From Unio delphinus (lineage: Eukaryota; Mollusca; Bivalvia; Unionida; Unionidae), in the NCBI GenBank assembly GCA_029339505.1, contig JAQISU010000057.1, positions 4,546,001-4,610,000 of the forward strand: DNA of 64,000 nt, given 5' to 3'. The notes under the pieces were generated by a model. It had not been told where the DNA came from, did no database searches, and saw only the letters and a list, made by a program, of their open reading frames with translations. Both the position numbers and the translations under genes were made by a program. Below, piece after piece: positions 35,391 through 46,320 of this stretch (its first letter is position 1; every line of letters starts with the position of its first letter).

Positions 35391-36384
35391 AAGTAACTGA
35401 GCAAGCATTAAACGTATGTAAAGATTGAATTAGAAACTATTAATAGTAAGTGTTATTATCTTTCCAAAATGTCGCACATTTTCACAATTTCCAGCTATGG
35501 TATATATGATACTGAGTTTCGGCTGTTGTTTGTTTTTTTTTTTTTTGTTTTTTTTCTTCTTTTGCGTTCCATTGTTTGTCTGCACCGCTATTTCAAGATG
35601 TTAATATTGCACACACCTTATAAATTACTAATAATAGAACTATTAGCAGATATGTTTATTTATTTAGTCGGCCTTTTCCAATTGGATAGGTTGGTAAGGG
35701 AACTCTTATAAATTATGTCAATTCCTATTGGATGAGTTAGGTCACACCAATAGGTACTTTTAAATATTGAGTAGTAAGATCTGTTACGTTGGGTATATTA
35801 CGACTTAGAGTCGAAATAGCCTCTTGAAGTGTATATAAAGAGAGAACTGAGCAATCAGATTTCATTCCTACTTTCGATAAATACTTATTTTAAGTGTTCC
35901 TGTTGTAAAATCAAGTCAGCAGACGTGTTATATGTTGTACACCATTTTGACAACGTCATTATGTATAGCGAACCATTATATTTCTGGTTCTGAAATTTAT
36001 ACTTAATTTAGCTTTAATTGGATTATTAATAGTACTTTTTTCAGGATTATTTTGAATTCACTTCATAATATTCAAAGTTTCTCTTACACTTTTATTTATA
36101 ACTTTGATAATTATTTGTTTATTGAGTTTATAAAACTTGTTAGTTTTGTTTCTATTTTTGTTATTGAGTCGTAACGTGAAATAAAGTAGCCCAGGATTCT
36201 CTGGAATTATTTGTAGCGTTATCACGTGGTGATCTGAAGTTTTAGGCAAAAATGTTTCTTTCCTCGATGAACATGTTTATTTTACTAGTTGTATTAGATC
36301 AATTAATGTGACCATTTTTGACTAATATTATTTCAGATTATTGTATGTTCTTATTTATCTCAATATTTTCATGTGTCTTTCCAG
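35391..36384. other. Intron; TATA-like promoter segment
   Basis: AT-rich DNA with a long T run near 35,530. A 'gtgtatataaagagagaact' stretch near 35,837 looks like a core promoter and is preceded by 'tgttacg' (near 35,792), the start of the solo LTR type. A matching end ('cgtaac' near 36,170) lacks the final CA. It may be a decayed LTR; not secure. Confidence 0.35.
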
Positions 36385-36460
36385 ATGCAAAATGTCACAG
36401 TTCACAGGACAGATACAGAGAGGCCAAATTTGGACGGCCATATGAATGAGTCTTTTACGG
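36385..36460 (+). CDS. Probable penultimate exon of the NHE tail
   Basis: A strong acceptor ('tgtgtctttccag') and donor ('gtatat' at 36,461) bound 76 nt that read 'MQNVTVHRTDTERPNLDGHM' then 'NESFT' plus one base. That base is completed to Gly by the next exon. The peptide is hydrophilic and unlike the transposon remnants, as expected of an exchanger's regulatory tail, which is poorly conserved. Exon g ends with two bases of a codon and this exon starts at a boundary, so at least one more exon of length 3n+1 must lie between. Alternatively it belongs to an alternative transcript. Confidence 0.5.
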
Positions 36461-36519
36461 GTATATTTCAGTCTTTTGCACAAGAGTAGCTACAGTATTT
36501 GGAGACAGGGGACAAGATT

Positions 36520-36690
36520 CATTTTACATGCCCCCTCCCCCGCCCCTCAACTCTGAAACCCATTTTTTTTCAGCAGCAATTATACATACAACCTATTTCA
36601 AGGCCATTTTGGCGCCCCCACTAGTCTGGCGCCCGGAGAGATATGTCCCCCTCTTCACCACCACCCCCGAAGCTACGCCTGTGGTCTTTT
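36520..36690. repeat. GC-rich dispersed repeat fragment
   Basis: A C-rich patch with 'ggcgccccca' and 'ggcgcccgga', then 'tatgtccccctcttcacc' and 'gctacgcc', unlike the AT-rich surroundings. The arrangement resembles a dispersed repeat common in invertebrate genomes. The ORF with a proline run here is its translation. Confidence 0.45.
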
Positions 36691-37009
36691 GCTTTACAAT
36701 CATTTGCTGGCACGATGGTTATCGTACGCTAAATGCACAATGTTACTGTTTATGTTACTAAATTTCTAATATTACTGTATGTTAAATATCTAGCACAATT
36801 TCCATATATTGTTGTGCTGTGTTAATTTTTATAATTTTAAAATTTTATTTCCATCAAAAAAGTGTAAAATAATCATTAGAAATTAAAATGGTATGTTATG
36901 CATAATTTGAAAGAGCTATTAACGTTTAGTAAATCAATATTTTCTAGATGCAATTTTAAAGCAAATTATTTCATTGATGTATGGTCGCATATAGTGCAAA
37001 TTTGAATAT

Positions 37010-37205
37010 TTTCTGATCCATGGAACTGTACAAGTCTGCATGAAATATGGGCACTTGTCGAACTGCAAAAGTCATTATTTGAATGGATTGGCACTTGTTT
37101 AATGGTACAAGTCTGTGTGAATGGATGGATACTTGTCTAACTATTGAAGTCTGTATAAATGGATGATGGATGGTTGGATGACTTGACAGTAGATGGATGA
37201 ATGAA
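37010..37205. repeat. Degenerate tandem repeat of about 40-45 bp
   Basis: Three to four diverged copies built from 'cacttgt', 'caagtctg' and 'gaatggatgg'. It lies in the last exchanger intron. Confidence 0.7.
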
Positions 37206-37319
37206 TAGATCAATGGAATTGCCTTCTTATATATTACCTTGCCAAGAGAACTGCATTATAATGAAGGGCTTTATAAAGAAGGAATGTTGTATTGTGTGAT
37301 TCATCCTTTATAATTACAG

Positions 37320-37462
37320 GTGACGATAACAATTCAGACAACACTAAAAACTATTTGTCACCGGATACATCTCGGGAAAAAAGTACTAAAAATCAGTTGC
37401 AGGATCACTTGAAAACGTCCACCTCTATTTTTGAAGAAACTGTCCATGACACTAAACTTTAG
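37320..37462 (+). CDS. Probable last exon of the NHE tail, with stop
   Basis: The acceptor is 'tataattacag' at 37,319. The exon completes the split Gly codon and reads 'DDNNSDNTKNYLSPDTSREK', continuing through 'NQLQDHLKTSTSIFEE' to 'HDTKL' and TAG at 37,460-37,462. It is acidic, Ser/Thr-rich and has candidate phosphorylation sites, as in exchanger tails. It joins the 36,385 exon in phase across an 859-bp intron. Assignment to the exchanger rests on strand, position and absence of any other gene; no conserved tail motif was recognised. Confidence 0.5.
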
Positions 37463-38049
37463 GTAAAATATGAACAAAGCAACTCACTAAAGGATTATTA
37501 ATTGTTAGTAAAATGGAGGATATGTTGAGCGAGTGGCATCATAATAGAGTACAGGGACTTTCATCGGTACCAACAGATCGTTTATCAAAGCAAAGGACGA
37601 CAAGCTAAATTTTAATATGACTATGGTATTAATTTGTACTGAATATGACAGATGCTGAGTATGATGTCCAACAGATCGTTTATCAAAGCAAAGGAAGAAA
37701 AACTAAGGTTTAATTTGACCATGGATTTAATTTGTACTGAATATGACAGATTCTGTGTATGATGTCCACATAAAAAATTATAATGTTTAAAAAGCAAAGA
37801 TGACTTGCTATTGTATCAGTCATTATTCAAATTCGTATTCCACTCTGATTGGTCGATAAAGCAGAGAGGACTTGATTTTATACAATGTGTGACAGCCATT
37901 AATTAACATGTTGGTGTCCTAAAGACAGAGTGTCTATAGATTTTGTGTGATACTTTCTTGTTTCTCTGGAATCCAAAATATTTATCAGACAAATAAAACA
38001 ATACAGAATAAACTACTCTGAAAGGTTGCAACTATGCAATAATGAAAAA
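37463..38049 (+). other. Possible 3' untranslated region
   Basis: AT-rich DNA after the presumed stop. A roughly 100-bp segment containing 'caacagatcgtttatcaaag' is duplicated (near 37,568 and 37,669). AATAAA signals occur at 37,992 and near 38,545. Confidence 0.4.
37992..37997 (+). promoter_or_regulatory. Candidate poly(A) signal AATAAA
   Basis: The first canonical signal after the presumed stop codon, about 530 bp downstream. In AT-rich DNA this match is expected by chance fairly often. Confidence 0.3.
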
Positions 38050-38340
38050 TTGTCCTGATGGTCTATTGGTATTCATTTCCAATAGCTCAACTATGCTTAT
38101 TGAATCGTCCTGATCATGGTCTATTGGTATTCATTTCCAATAGTTCAACTATGCCTATTGAATCGTCCTGATCATGGTCTATTGATATTCACATCCAATA
38201 GCTGAAATACTCTTATTGAATTGTTCTGATAATGGACCATTGGTATTTGTTTCCAATAACAGAAATCTGCTTATTAAATGTATTTGATCACTGTATATTG
38301 ATTCTCATTTCCAATAAAAGAAATATGCTTACTGAGTTTA
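38050..38340. repeat. About 58-bp minisatellite, five copies
   Basis: The unit contains 'cgtcctgatcatggtctatt' then 'ggtattcatttccaatag', and later copies are more diverged. Each unit carries short inverted parts (CTATTGG/CCAATAG). Confidence 0.9.
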
Positions 38341-38559
38341 CTTAATAGCTATTATTAACAGTTTCTGCATAATAAGGTAGCAGATCAGGGTCTATGTTGT
38401 TTGCTTTACTGATTATTCCTAACAAATTACATAGACTCAGACCTGATTGCACCTAATGCAATGGAATATCTGGGTCAATGCATTTGGACCTGATTTATAA
38501 CTGAGTATATATGGTAGCATTTTCATTTTTGTTAATTGGTGCTAATAAAGTGTGACTTT
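38341..38559. other. Short unique spacer
   Basis: Unique AT-rich sequence between two arrays. It includes an AATAAA near 38,545. Confidence 0.5.
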
Positions 38560-38830
38560 ACTGTATTACTATATATTACTACTGTGTTAGTATCTATTAT
38601 CACTGTGTTATTATATATTATTACTGTGTTATTATGTTCACTGTGTTATTATGTATTATTACTGTGTTATTATGTATTATCACTGTTATTATGTATTATT
38701 ACTGTATCATTTTATGTATTATTACTGTGTTATTAAGTATTATTACTGTGTTATTTTTTGCAGTATTATTGTGTTATGTATCATTACTGCATGAGTATGT
38801 ATTATTACTGTTACTGTGCCATTACTGTTC
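38560..38830. repeat. 'attactgtgttattatgt' simple tandem repeat
   Basis: Variable 12-22 bp units of 'tattattactgtgttatta'. The cysteine/isoleucine-rich ORFs here are repeat translations. Confidence 0.9.
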
Positions 38831-38968
38831 TTATGCGTTACCCAGATCCTCAGAAATAAGATGCAATAATACAACAATGGTGTCATATTGATGGACATAT
38901 CTTAATTATGATTTTGATAATGACAAGCAGTCACACCTGATTGAATAAATGTCTTAGTTTAAGCAATT

Positions 38969-39150
38969 TAAGTAGTAGTTCCTATTTAGTAGTAATTCCT
39001 ATTTAGTAGTAATTCATATTAAGTAGTAATTCATATTAAGTAGTAATTCCTATTTAGTTTCAATTCCTTTTTAGTAGTAATTTATATTTAGTAGTAATTC
39101 CTATTTAGTTTCAATTTCTTTTTAGTAGTAATTTATATTTAGTAGTAATC
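38969..39150. repeat. 17-bp minisatellite 'tagtagtaattcctatt'
   Basis: About ten copies with small variants ('catatta', 'tttcaatt'). Confidence 0.9.
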
Positions 39151-39479
39151 CATACTGTGAACAAGCCACTATTCTGTGTACTGTCTTTTTTCTTCAATTA
39201 TAAGTATGTTTAATGCACATAACATTTATGTATATGTATATAAGTACAGTTAATGCAATTAGGATTGCTTATATTTCCAATCAATGTATAAATACAATCA
39301 ATATATAGATTCATGGAAACATTAAAAACATTTAATGAATTAGCTATGCAGTATAAACGTCTTGAATTGATGTAATTCACATTTATGCAAATCTTGTATT
39401 TATTAGCAATACAAAATACTACAATATCTTCTTGCTTTTTTGCTGATCTATCTTTTATGCTAGTATTCTGATCAGACTC

Positions 39480-41290
39480 TAAATTTAAGTTAGGTATCCA
39501 TATAGAGTTAAATCAGAAATAAAATATAAGCTAGATTAAGATAATGAGTTAAATCCAACACACAATTTAAATAAGGTATCCATAAATAATCATACACACA
39601 TTTTAAGTTAGGTATCCATTATGAGTTCAATCAGACACAATTTAAGTTAGGTATCGATATTGAGTTAAATCAGAAACAAAATGTATGTTAGGTATCCATA
39701 ATGAATCACACAATTTAAGTTAGATATCCATAATGAGTTAAATCAGACACAAAATTTAAGTTAGCTATCCATAATCAGTTAAATCAGACACAATTTATAA
39801 TAGGTATCCATAATTAATCATATAATTTAAGTTAGGTAACCATAATGAGTTAAATCAGACACAAATTTTAAATTAGGTATCCATCATGAGTTAAATCAGA
39901 CACAAAATTTAAGTTAGCTATCCATAATCAGTTAAATCAGACACAATTTATAATAGGTATCCATAATTAATCATATAATTTAAGTTAGGTAACCATAATG
40001 AGTTAAATCAGACACAAATTTTAAATTAGGTATCCATCATGAGTTAAATCAGACACAAAATTTAAGTTAGCTATCCATAATGAGTTAACTCAGGTACAAA
40101 CTTTAGGTTATTTATCCATAATGAGTCACACAATTTAAGTTAGGTAAACATAATCTGACCCATAGATTCAGTTAGGTATCCATAATGAGTTAAATCAGAC
40201 ATGCATTTAAGTTAGGTATCCAAAATGAGTCACACAATAAAAGCTATTTATCCATAATGAGCTACATGAGGCACAAACTTCAAGTTATTTATCCATAATA
40301 AGTTAAATCAGGCACAAACTTTAAGTTGTTTATCCATAATGAGTTAAATCAGACACAATTTAAGTTAGGTATCCATAACAAGTTAAATCAGACACACAAT
40401 TTAATTTTTTATCCATAATGAGTTAAATCAGACACACAATTTAAGTTGTTTATCCATAATGAGTTAAATCAGACACACAATTTAATTTTTTATCCATAAT
40501 GAGTTAAATCAGACGCACAATTTAAGTTGTTTATCCATTATGAGTTAAATCAGACACACAATTTAAGTTGTTTATCCATAATGAGTTAAATCAGACACAC
40601 AGGTTAAGTATCCATAATGAATTAATCAGACTCACAGTTTAAGTTAGATATCCATAATGAGTTAAATCAGACACAAAAGTTAGTTAAGTATCCATAATGA
40701 GTTAAATGAGACCAACAATTTAAGTTAGGTATCCATAATGAGTTAAATCAGACTCATTTAAAGTTAGGTGTCCATAATGAGTTACTTCAGACAATTTAAA
40801 TTAAGTATCCATAATAAGACACAAATTTAAGTTATGTATCCATAATGAGTTAAATCAGACACATTTAAAGTTAGGTATCCATAATGAGTTACATGAGACA
40901 ATTTAAATTAAGTATCCATAATGAAACACACATTTAAGTCAGGTATCCATAATGAGACACACATTTAAGTTCGGTATCCATAATGAATTAAGTCAGACTC
41001 ATTTAATGTTAGGTATCTATAATGAGTTAAATCAGACAATTTAAATTAGGTATCCATAATAAGACACATTTAATTTAGGTATCCATTATGAGTTACATCA
41101 AACAATTAAAATTAAGCATCCATAATGAGACACACATTTAAGTTAGGTATCCATAATGAGATAAGTCAAACTCATTTAAAGTTAGGTATCCATAATGAGT
41201 TTAACCAAACAAATTAAATTAAGTATTCATAATGAGTTAAATCAGACACAGATTAAGTTAGGTATCCCTTATGAGTTAATTAAGACCTAA
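39480..41290. repeat. About 40-bp minisatellite, 1.8 kb
   Basis: Roughly 45 copies of 'gttaggtatccataatgagt' followed by 'taaatcagacacaaaattta'. Unit length drifts because of deletions. A block of about three units is itself duplicated (near 39,750 and 39,900). Confidence 0.95.
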
Positions 41291-41689
41291 AACAGGGCTC
41301 ATTCATCTATTCCGGATACACTCACTTTATATTGTATTGGTGTATTGTTGTGTTAAACAAGACAAAATACAAGTTGAATATGGTCTCTGTTGTATCTTCA
41401 TTCTTCATAAATATAATTGTGATCCAAAATAATATGACTAAGTATAAGAGATTCGTTTTTTATTGAACATGCAAAAATAATAGATATATGAGTACAAGAG
41501 ACACCTTTTTTATTGGCACCCCAAAATAATATATAAGAAACTCATTTCGTGTTCAGATTGCAAAAACATTAACATAACAATGCAAAATAGTAAAATAAAA
41601 ATGCAAAACAGTAAACAAAAATGCAACAAAAAGAAATAACAGAAATCAAAAAGTGAGCTGACTCTAATAAGCAATAACTTAAACAATAG
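41291..41689. other. Short A-rich spacer between arrays
   Basis: Unique A-rich sequence with local 'aatgcaaaa' repetition. No gene was seen. Confidence 0.5.
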
Positions 41690-44480
41690 TGTGGACAGCT
41701 TTTATCATCAACCTTAATCTAGAGTGTGAACAGTTCTAATCTTTGACCGTAATCTCAAGAAGGGCGGATCTTAGCATCATCTTTAATCTAAAGTGTAGAC
41801 AGTTCTTATCATCAACCTTAATCTAAAGTGTAGACAGTTCTTATCATCAACCTTAATCTAAAGTGTAGACAGTTCTTATTGACCTTAATCAGGAATGTGG
41901 ACAGTTCTTATCATCAGCCTTAATCTAGAGTTGGACAGTTCTTATAATCGACCTTAATTAGGCATGTGGGTAGTTCTTATATTTGACCTTGATCAAGAGG
42001 GTAGATAGTTTGTATCATCAACTTCAATTTAGAGTATGGACAGTTTTTCTCAGTGACTTTAATAAAGAGTGTAGATAGTTCATTATCTTCAACCATGTAG
42101 ACAGTTCTTATCGTTGGACATAATCTAGAGTGTCGTCAGGTCTTATCTTTGGATAAAATCTTGAGTATCGACAGTTCTTATTGACCTAAACAAAGAGTGT
42201 GGACAGTTCTTATTGACCTTAACAAAGAGTGTGGACAGTTCTTATTGACCTTAACAAAGAGTGTGGACAGTTCTTATTGACCTTAGCAAAGAGTGTGGAC
42301 AGTTCTTATTGACCTAAACAAATAGTGTGGACAGTTCTTATTGACCTAAACAAAGAGTGTCGACAGTTCTTATTGACCTAAACAAAGAGTGTGGACCGTT
42401 CTTATTGACCTAAACAAAGAGTGTGGACAGTTCTTATTGACCTTAGCAAAGAGTGTGGACAGTTCTTATTGACCTAAACAAAGAGTGTGGACAGTTCTTA
42501 TTGACCTAAACAAAGAGTGTGGACAGTTCTTATTGACCTTAACAAAGAGTGTGGACAGTTTTTATTGACCTTAACAAAGAGTGTGGACAGTTCTAAACTT
42601 TGGCTTTAATCTTGAATGTGGACAGTCATATAATTGACCTTAATCATGCATGTGGACATTTCTTATCATTGACCTTAATCTAGAGTGTGGACAGTTGTTA
42701 TCATCAACCTTAATCATGCATGAGGACAGATCTTTTTTTTGTTGGCCATAATCTAGAGTTTGGACAGGTTTTTATATTTGGCCATAATCAAGAGTGTGGA
42801 CAGGTCTTATCTTTGACTTTAATCTTGAGTGTAGACAGTTCTTATTCTTGGCAATAATCGTGAGTGTGGAAACTTCTTACAATCAACCTTAATGAAAAAT
42901 GTGGACAGTTCTTGTCATTGACCTTAATTAAGAGTGTTGACAGTTCTTAGATTTACCCTTAATCGTGAATGTGGACAGTTTTTCTCATTGACCTTAATAA
43001 AGAGTGTGGACAGTTGTTCTCATCAACCTTATTAAAGAGTGTGGACAGTTCTTATCTTTACCCCTAATCGTGAATGTGGACAGTTTTTCTCATTGACCTT
43101 AATAAAGAGTGTGGACAGTTTTACTCATCAACCTCAATCAAGCATATGGACAGATCTTATTGTTGACCATAATCTAAAGTGCCATCAGGTCTTATCTTTG
43201 GATAAAATCTAGGATGTAGACAAGTCTTATTTTTTTTTTACCGTAATCTTTAATGTGGATATTTCTTATTGACCTTAATCAAGAATATGGACAGTTCTTG
43301 TCATTGACCTTAATGAAGAGTGTGGACAGTTTATCATCATCAACCTTAATCAAGCATATAGACAGTTCCTTTTGTTGGCCATAATCTAGAGTGTCGTCAG
43401 GTCTTATCTTTGGATAAAATCTAGGGTTTGGACAGGCCTTATCTTTGACCTTAATCTTGACTGTAGACAGTTCCTTTTATTGACCTTAATCAAGAGCTTA
43501 GACAGTTCCTATTATTGCCTTTAATCAAGAGTGTGGGCACATCTTGTAATCAACCTTAATCTAGAGTGTGTACAATTACTATCCTTGGTCTTAATATTGA
43601 GTGTGCACAGTTCTTATTATTGGCCATAATCAAGAGTGTAGAAGATTGTATCCAGTATAGAACGTTCTTATTGTCATATCCAGCCATTATCAAGAGTGTG
43701 GACAGTTCTTATCATTGATCTTAATCAAGAGCATGATAGGTTTTATGTCTGGTCATAATCTGGGGTGTTGACAATAGTTCTTTTTTCTGGTCATAATCTG
43801 GAGTGTTGACAGTTCTTATTTCTGGTCATAATCTGGAGTGTTGACAGTTCTTATTTCTGGTCATAATCTGGAGTGTTGACAGTTATTTTTTCTGGTCATA
43901 ATCTGGAGTGTTGATAGTTCTTATTTCTGGTAATAATATGGAGTGTTGTCTGTTCTTATTTCTGTTCATAATCTGAAGTGTTGATTGTTCTTATATATGG
44001 TCATAATCTGGAACGCTGACAGTTCTTATTTCTGGTCATAATCTGGATAGTTGACAGTTATTATTACTGGGTCATAATCTGGAGTGTTGACAGTTCTTTT
44101 TCTGGGTCATAATCTGGAGTGTTGATAGTTCTTATTTCTGGTAATAATGTGGAGTGTTGTCCGTTCTTATTTCTGTTCATAATCTGAAGTGTTGATAGTT
44201 CTTATATATGGTCATAATCTGGAGTGTTGATAGTTCTTGTTTCTGATCATAATCTGGAGTGTTGATAATTCTTATGTCCTGTCATAATCTGGAGTGTTGA
44301 CTATTCTTATTTCTGGTTATAATCTGGAGTGTTGACTGTTCTTTTATTTATAGCCATAATCTGGAGTGATGATAGTTCTTATGTCCAGTCATAACCTGGA
44401 GTGTTGACTGTTCCTATTTCTGGTCATAATTGGAGTGTTGACTGTTCTTTTTGCTGGTTAAAATCTACAGTGTGAACAGT
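41690..44480. repeat. 31-35-bp minisatellite 'gtgtggacagttcttat', 2.8 kb
   Basis: There are two related subfamilies. From 41,690 to about 43,700 the units are 'gagtgtggacagttcttatt' plus 'gacctaaacaaa' or 'gaccttaatcaa', with a nearly perfect 32-bp block at 42,180-42,590. From about 43,740 to 44,480 the units change to 'ggagtgttgacagttcttat' plus 'ttctggtcataatct'. It is a single array with a spatial gradient of sequence. Confidence 0.95.
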
Positions 44481-44952
44481 ACTTATCATCATATCCAACT
44501 TCTAGTATGATAAATTTTATACATTGAACTCATCTTTGAGATGACATTAAAGTTGATTGATAAAGGAAAGGTTACTTTAGCCTGGGGTAAACTATGAACA
44601 TGATTATTAAATATAGGTATTAGATGCATTATTATGGGTGTATGCATAATGTAAAATTTCAACCTATAAGCCAAGAACTAAAATTATTTGACATTTTTTA
44701 GTATAATATAATGACTTTAGCAACAGAAAGGGTGAGCAACCCACTTTTACAGAACTCCGTTTCGCAAAATAAGGTTTCTTTAAAATCGCAAAAAATCGCA
44801 AAAAAAATCGGCGATCGCGTAGTAACTAGGTATGAGACAACCCCGGCAACGAACTTATCAGACTCTAATTGATTTATCCAGCCTATCGCCGACACGTGTT
44901 TCTGATCGTAAAAAACTTGCAAGAAAATCAGCCATCGCGTCAGCGTCAGATT

Positions 44953-45007
44953 TGTGGTCACGCCCTCTCTGCTGCTGTAAATTAGATCATTATTATATCA
45001 ATAATGA
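44953..45007. repeat. Short block shared with element A (8,365-8,415)
   Basis: The sequence 'gccctctctgctgctgtaaa' followed by 'ttagatcattattatatcaa' closely matches 'gccctctcgactgctgtaat' followed by 'tagataattattaaatcaat' near 8,372, in the same orientation. It lies just upstream of the first element B gene, so it may be a promoter or a conserved gene end. Confidence 0.55.
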
Positions 45008-45841
45008 CCAATATCGGAGAAGCATAATTTGCTAGATTAGCTCCAAAGCGACTAGAAACAATCAAAAATATCTTCCCGTGCGAGATTCTGTAAAACAAAA
45101 AGTACAAAAACGTCAGGATGCTCAAGCTGTATTGCTACGGCTACAGAACAATTATTTCAACCAATTGTCTAACCAACCAAAGAGATTGCTGTAGCCACAA
45201 CAGCAGCACAGACGGTTATCTTAACATTACCAAAAAAAATTGTCGAAGCTGTGTAGTCTGCTAATAAAACCCGTGGTGAAATCGATGATGTTAAAAATAT
45301 TGTCGATGATCTAGCTAAACCAGAAATAAAAACCAGATATTTTACTGAGGAAGGATATATGCAAGTTATGGCCGATCCTGTAAGAGCTGCTGCAGCGGGA
45401 TATCAACTACGGCATCATCTTCTAAAGCCAGAATTATATAATACTCCAGAACACGAGTCGGCTGCTAAAATATTCGAGAGTACAAGGGTATTTCACAAAT
45501 TAGTAAAAAGTATAAGTGCGAATATGATTTTATTGGAAAGGTTAATGAAATTGAAAACGGTGTTTCAACTCCAACAAAGCAGCGCACTCGACCACGGAGA
45601 CAACCATCACATGACCCAAGTGTTACCGCAAGTGGTTTTGTTACTCCGTGTCCCAATAACATTATCGATGACGTACAACGGCTAGAAATTCTGATGGGGG
45701 TAAACGAGCCGGTAATAATTCTGCTGAATTTATTAATGAAGCCGCTGATATCTGACAACGATTATTTCAAGGTGGTATAATGGATATTAGTGTTTATCGG
45801 GAACTTATTGATGAAATCGTGGGCGGATACTATAATGACTA
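45003..45841 (+). pseudogene. Unknown conserved element B protein, frameshifted
   Basis: An ATG near 45,003 starts 'MTNIGEA', a stop, then 'FARLAPKRLETIKNIFP'. In the next frame come 'DDVKNIVDDLAKPEIKTRYF' and 'QVMADPVRAAAAGYQLRHHL' (ORF 45,359-45,685). After another shift come 'TPTKQRTRPRRQPSHDPSVT', 'DDVQRLEILMG' and finally 'GGIMDISVYRELIDEIVGGY'. The helical middle, basic Pro/Arg-rich stretch and conserved C-terminus suggest a virion-associated protein. I recognise the pattern from similar elements but not its function. At least three breaks. Confidence 0.45.
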
Positions 45842-45869
45842 ATTTTTAAACGAATAACTATAATATAAA

Positions 45870-46229
45870 ATGATTATACACGATTCACATCGCAAAGTCC
45901 GAATGGTTAGAGTAGTAAACTCACGATATCCCGTTTACACGACGTATTACGGGGATGGAATCTGTAATGTTATTCAGGGATTGTTTACAAGAATAGTTCC
46001 AAAGATAGGCGCAATTGCAAAACAATTATCATTGAAAGCCATTGATATTGTTCGCGAGAAAGCTCCTGGTACGGTCAATAATGTTGCTGGTAAGGCGCTT
46101 TCGGCAATCAAAGATAGATTAGTACGTTTAATACGAAGACCACCGCCACCGGTGAAATTACCGAGCACTGAAGTTAAGCCGGCAAATGTCAGTAAAATAA
46201 TAAATCAAGCCGCAAAAAAAAAAAATTAA
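45870..46229 (+). CDS. Small basic core-like protein of element B
   Basis: An intact 119-residue ORF from ATG 45,870. It begins with a basic stretch and 'YYGDGICNVIQGLF', followed by an amphipathic region ('IGAIAKQLSLKAIDIVREKA'), an Ala/Gly segment and a very basic, proline-rich end ('RLIRRPPPPVK', final 'KKK'). The arrangement resembles small DNA-condensing or membrane-active minor capsid proteins of adenovirus-like elements (pX or pVI type). That comparison is inferred from composition and position before the capsid gene. It is the only element B ORF that may be full length. Confidence 0.45.
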   Translation: MIIHDSHRKVRMVRVVNSRYPVYTTYYGDGICNVIQGLFTRIVPKIGAIAKQLSLKAIDIVREKAPGTVNNVAGKALSAIKDRLVRLIRRPPPPVKLPSTEVKPANVSKIINQAAKKKN

Positions 46230-46320
46230 CAGCACTAACTAGTGAAGAAATAAAAAAAATATAACTTCGAGTTTGATAGCAGGAATTTGTCTTCATATTA
46301 GATCGTAATAATCATTATAA

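Larger units (their letters stand above)
13784..37462 (+). other. Na+/H+ exchanger gene, SLC9 NHE2/NHE3-like (spliced gene span)
   Basis: Seven exons join in phase (467, 257, 218, 203, 90, 71 and 150 nt) into about 485 residues with no stop. They match SLC9 exchangers from the second or third membrane segment to the start of the cytoplasmic tail. These plasma-membrane or endosomal proteins swap intracellular H+ for Na+ to control pH, volume and Na+ uptake. Key motifs are present: 'VPESCLLIVLG', 'SAVDPVAVLA', 'FGESLLNDGVTV' and 'YGGLRGGIAF'. The juxtamembrane 'LKVKREEERDPSLNEKIH' is of the NHE3 type rather than NHE1. Upstream exons encoding the N-terminus were not found. Two downstream exons (36,385 and 37,320) probably complete the tail. 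Introns hold LINEs, a solo LTR and many tandem repeats. Nothing suggests inactivation. Confidence 0.85.

Noticed and set aside
36528..36761. Plus-strand ORF beginning with a proline run
   Set aside because: It covers a C-rich dispersed repeat fragment and has no splice or start context.
39480..44480. Regularly spaced repeats that could be mistaken for a CRISPR array
   Set aside because: Units are contiguous with no unique spacers, lengths drift, and the window is clearly eukaryotic. They are minisatellites.
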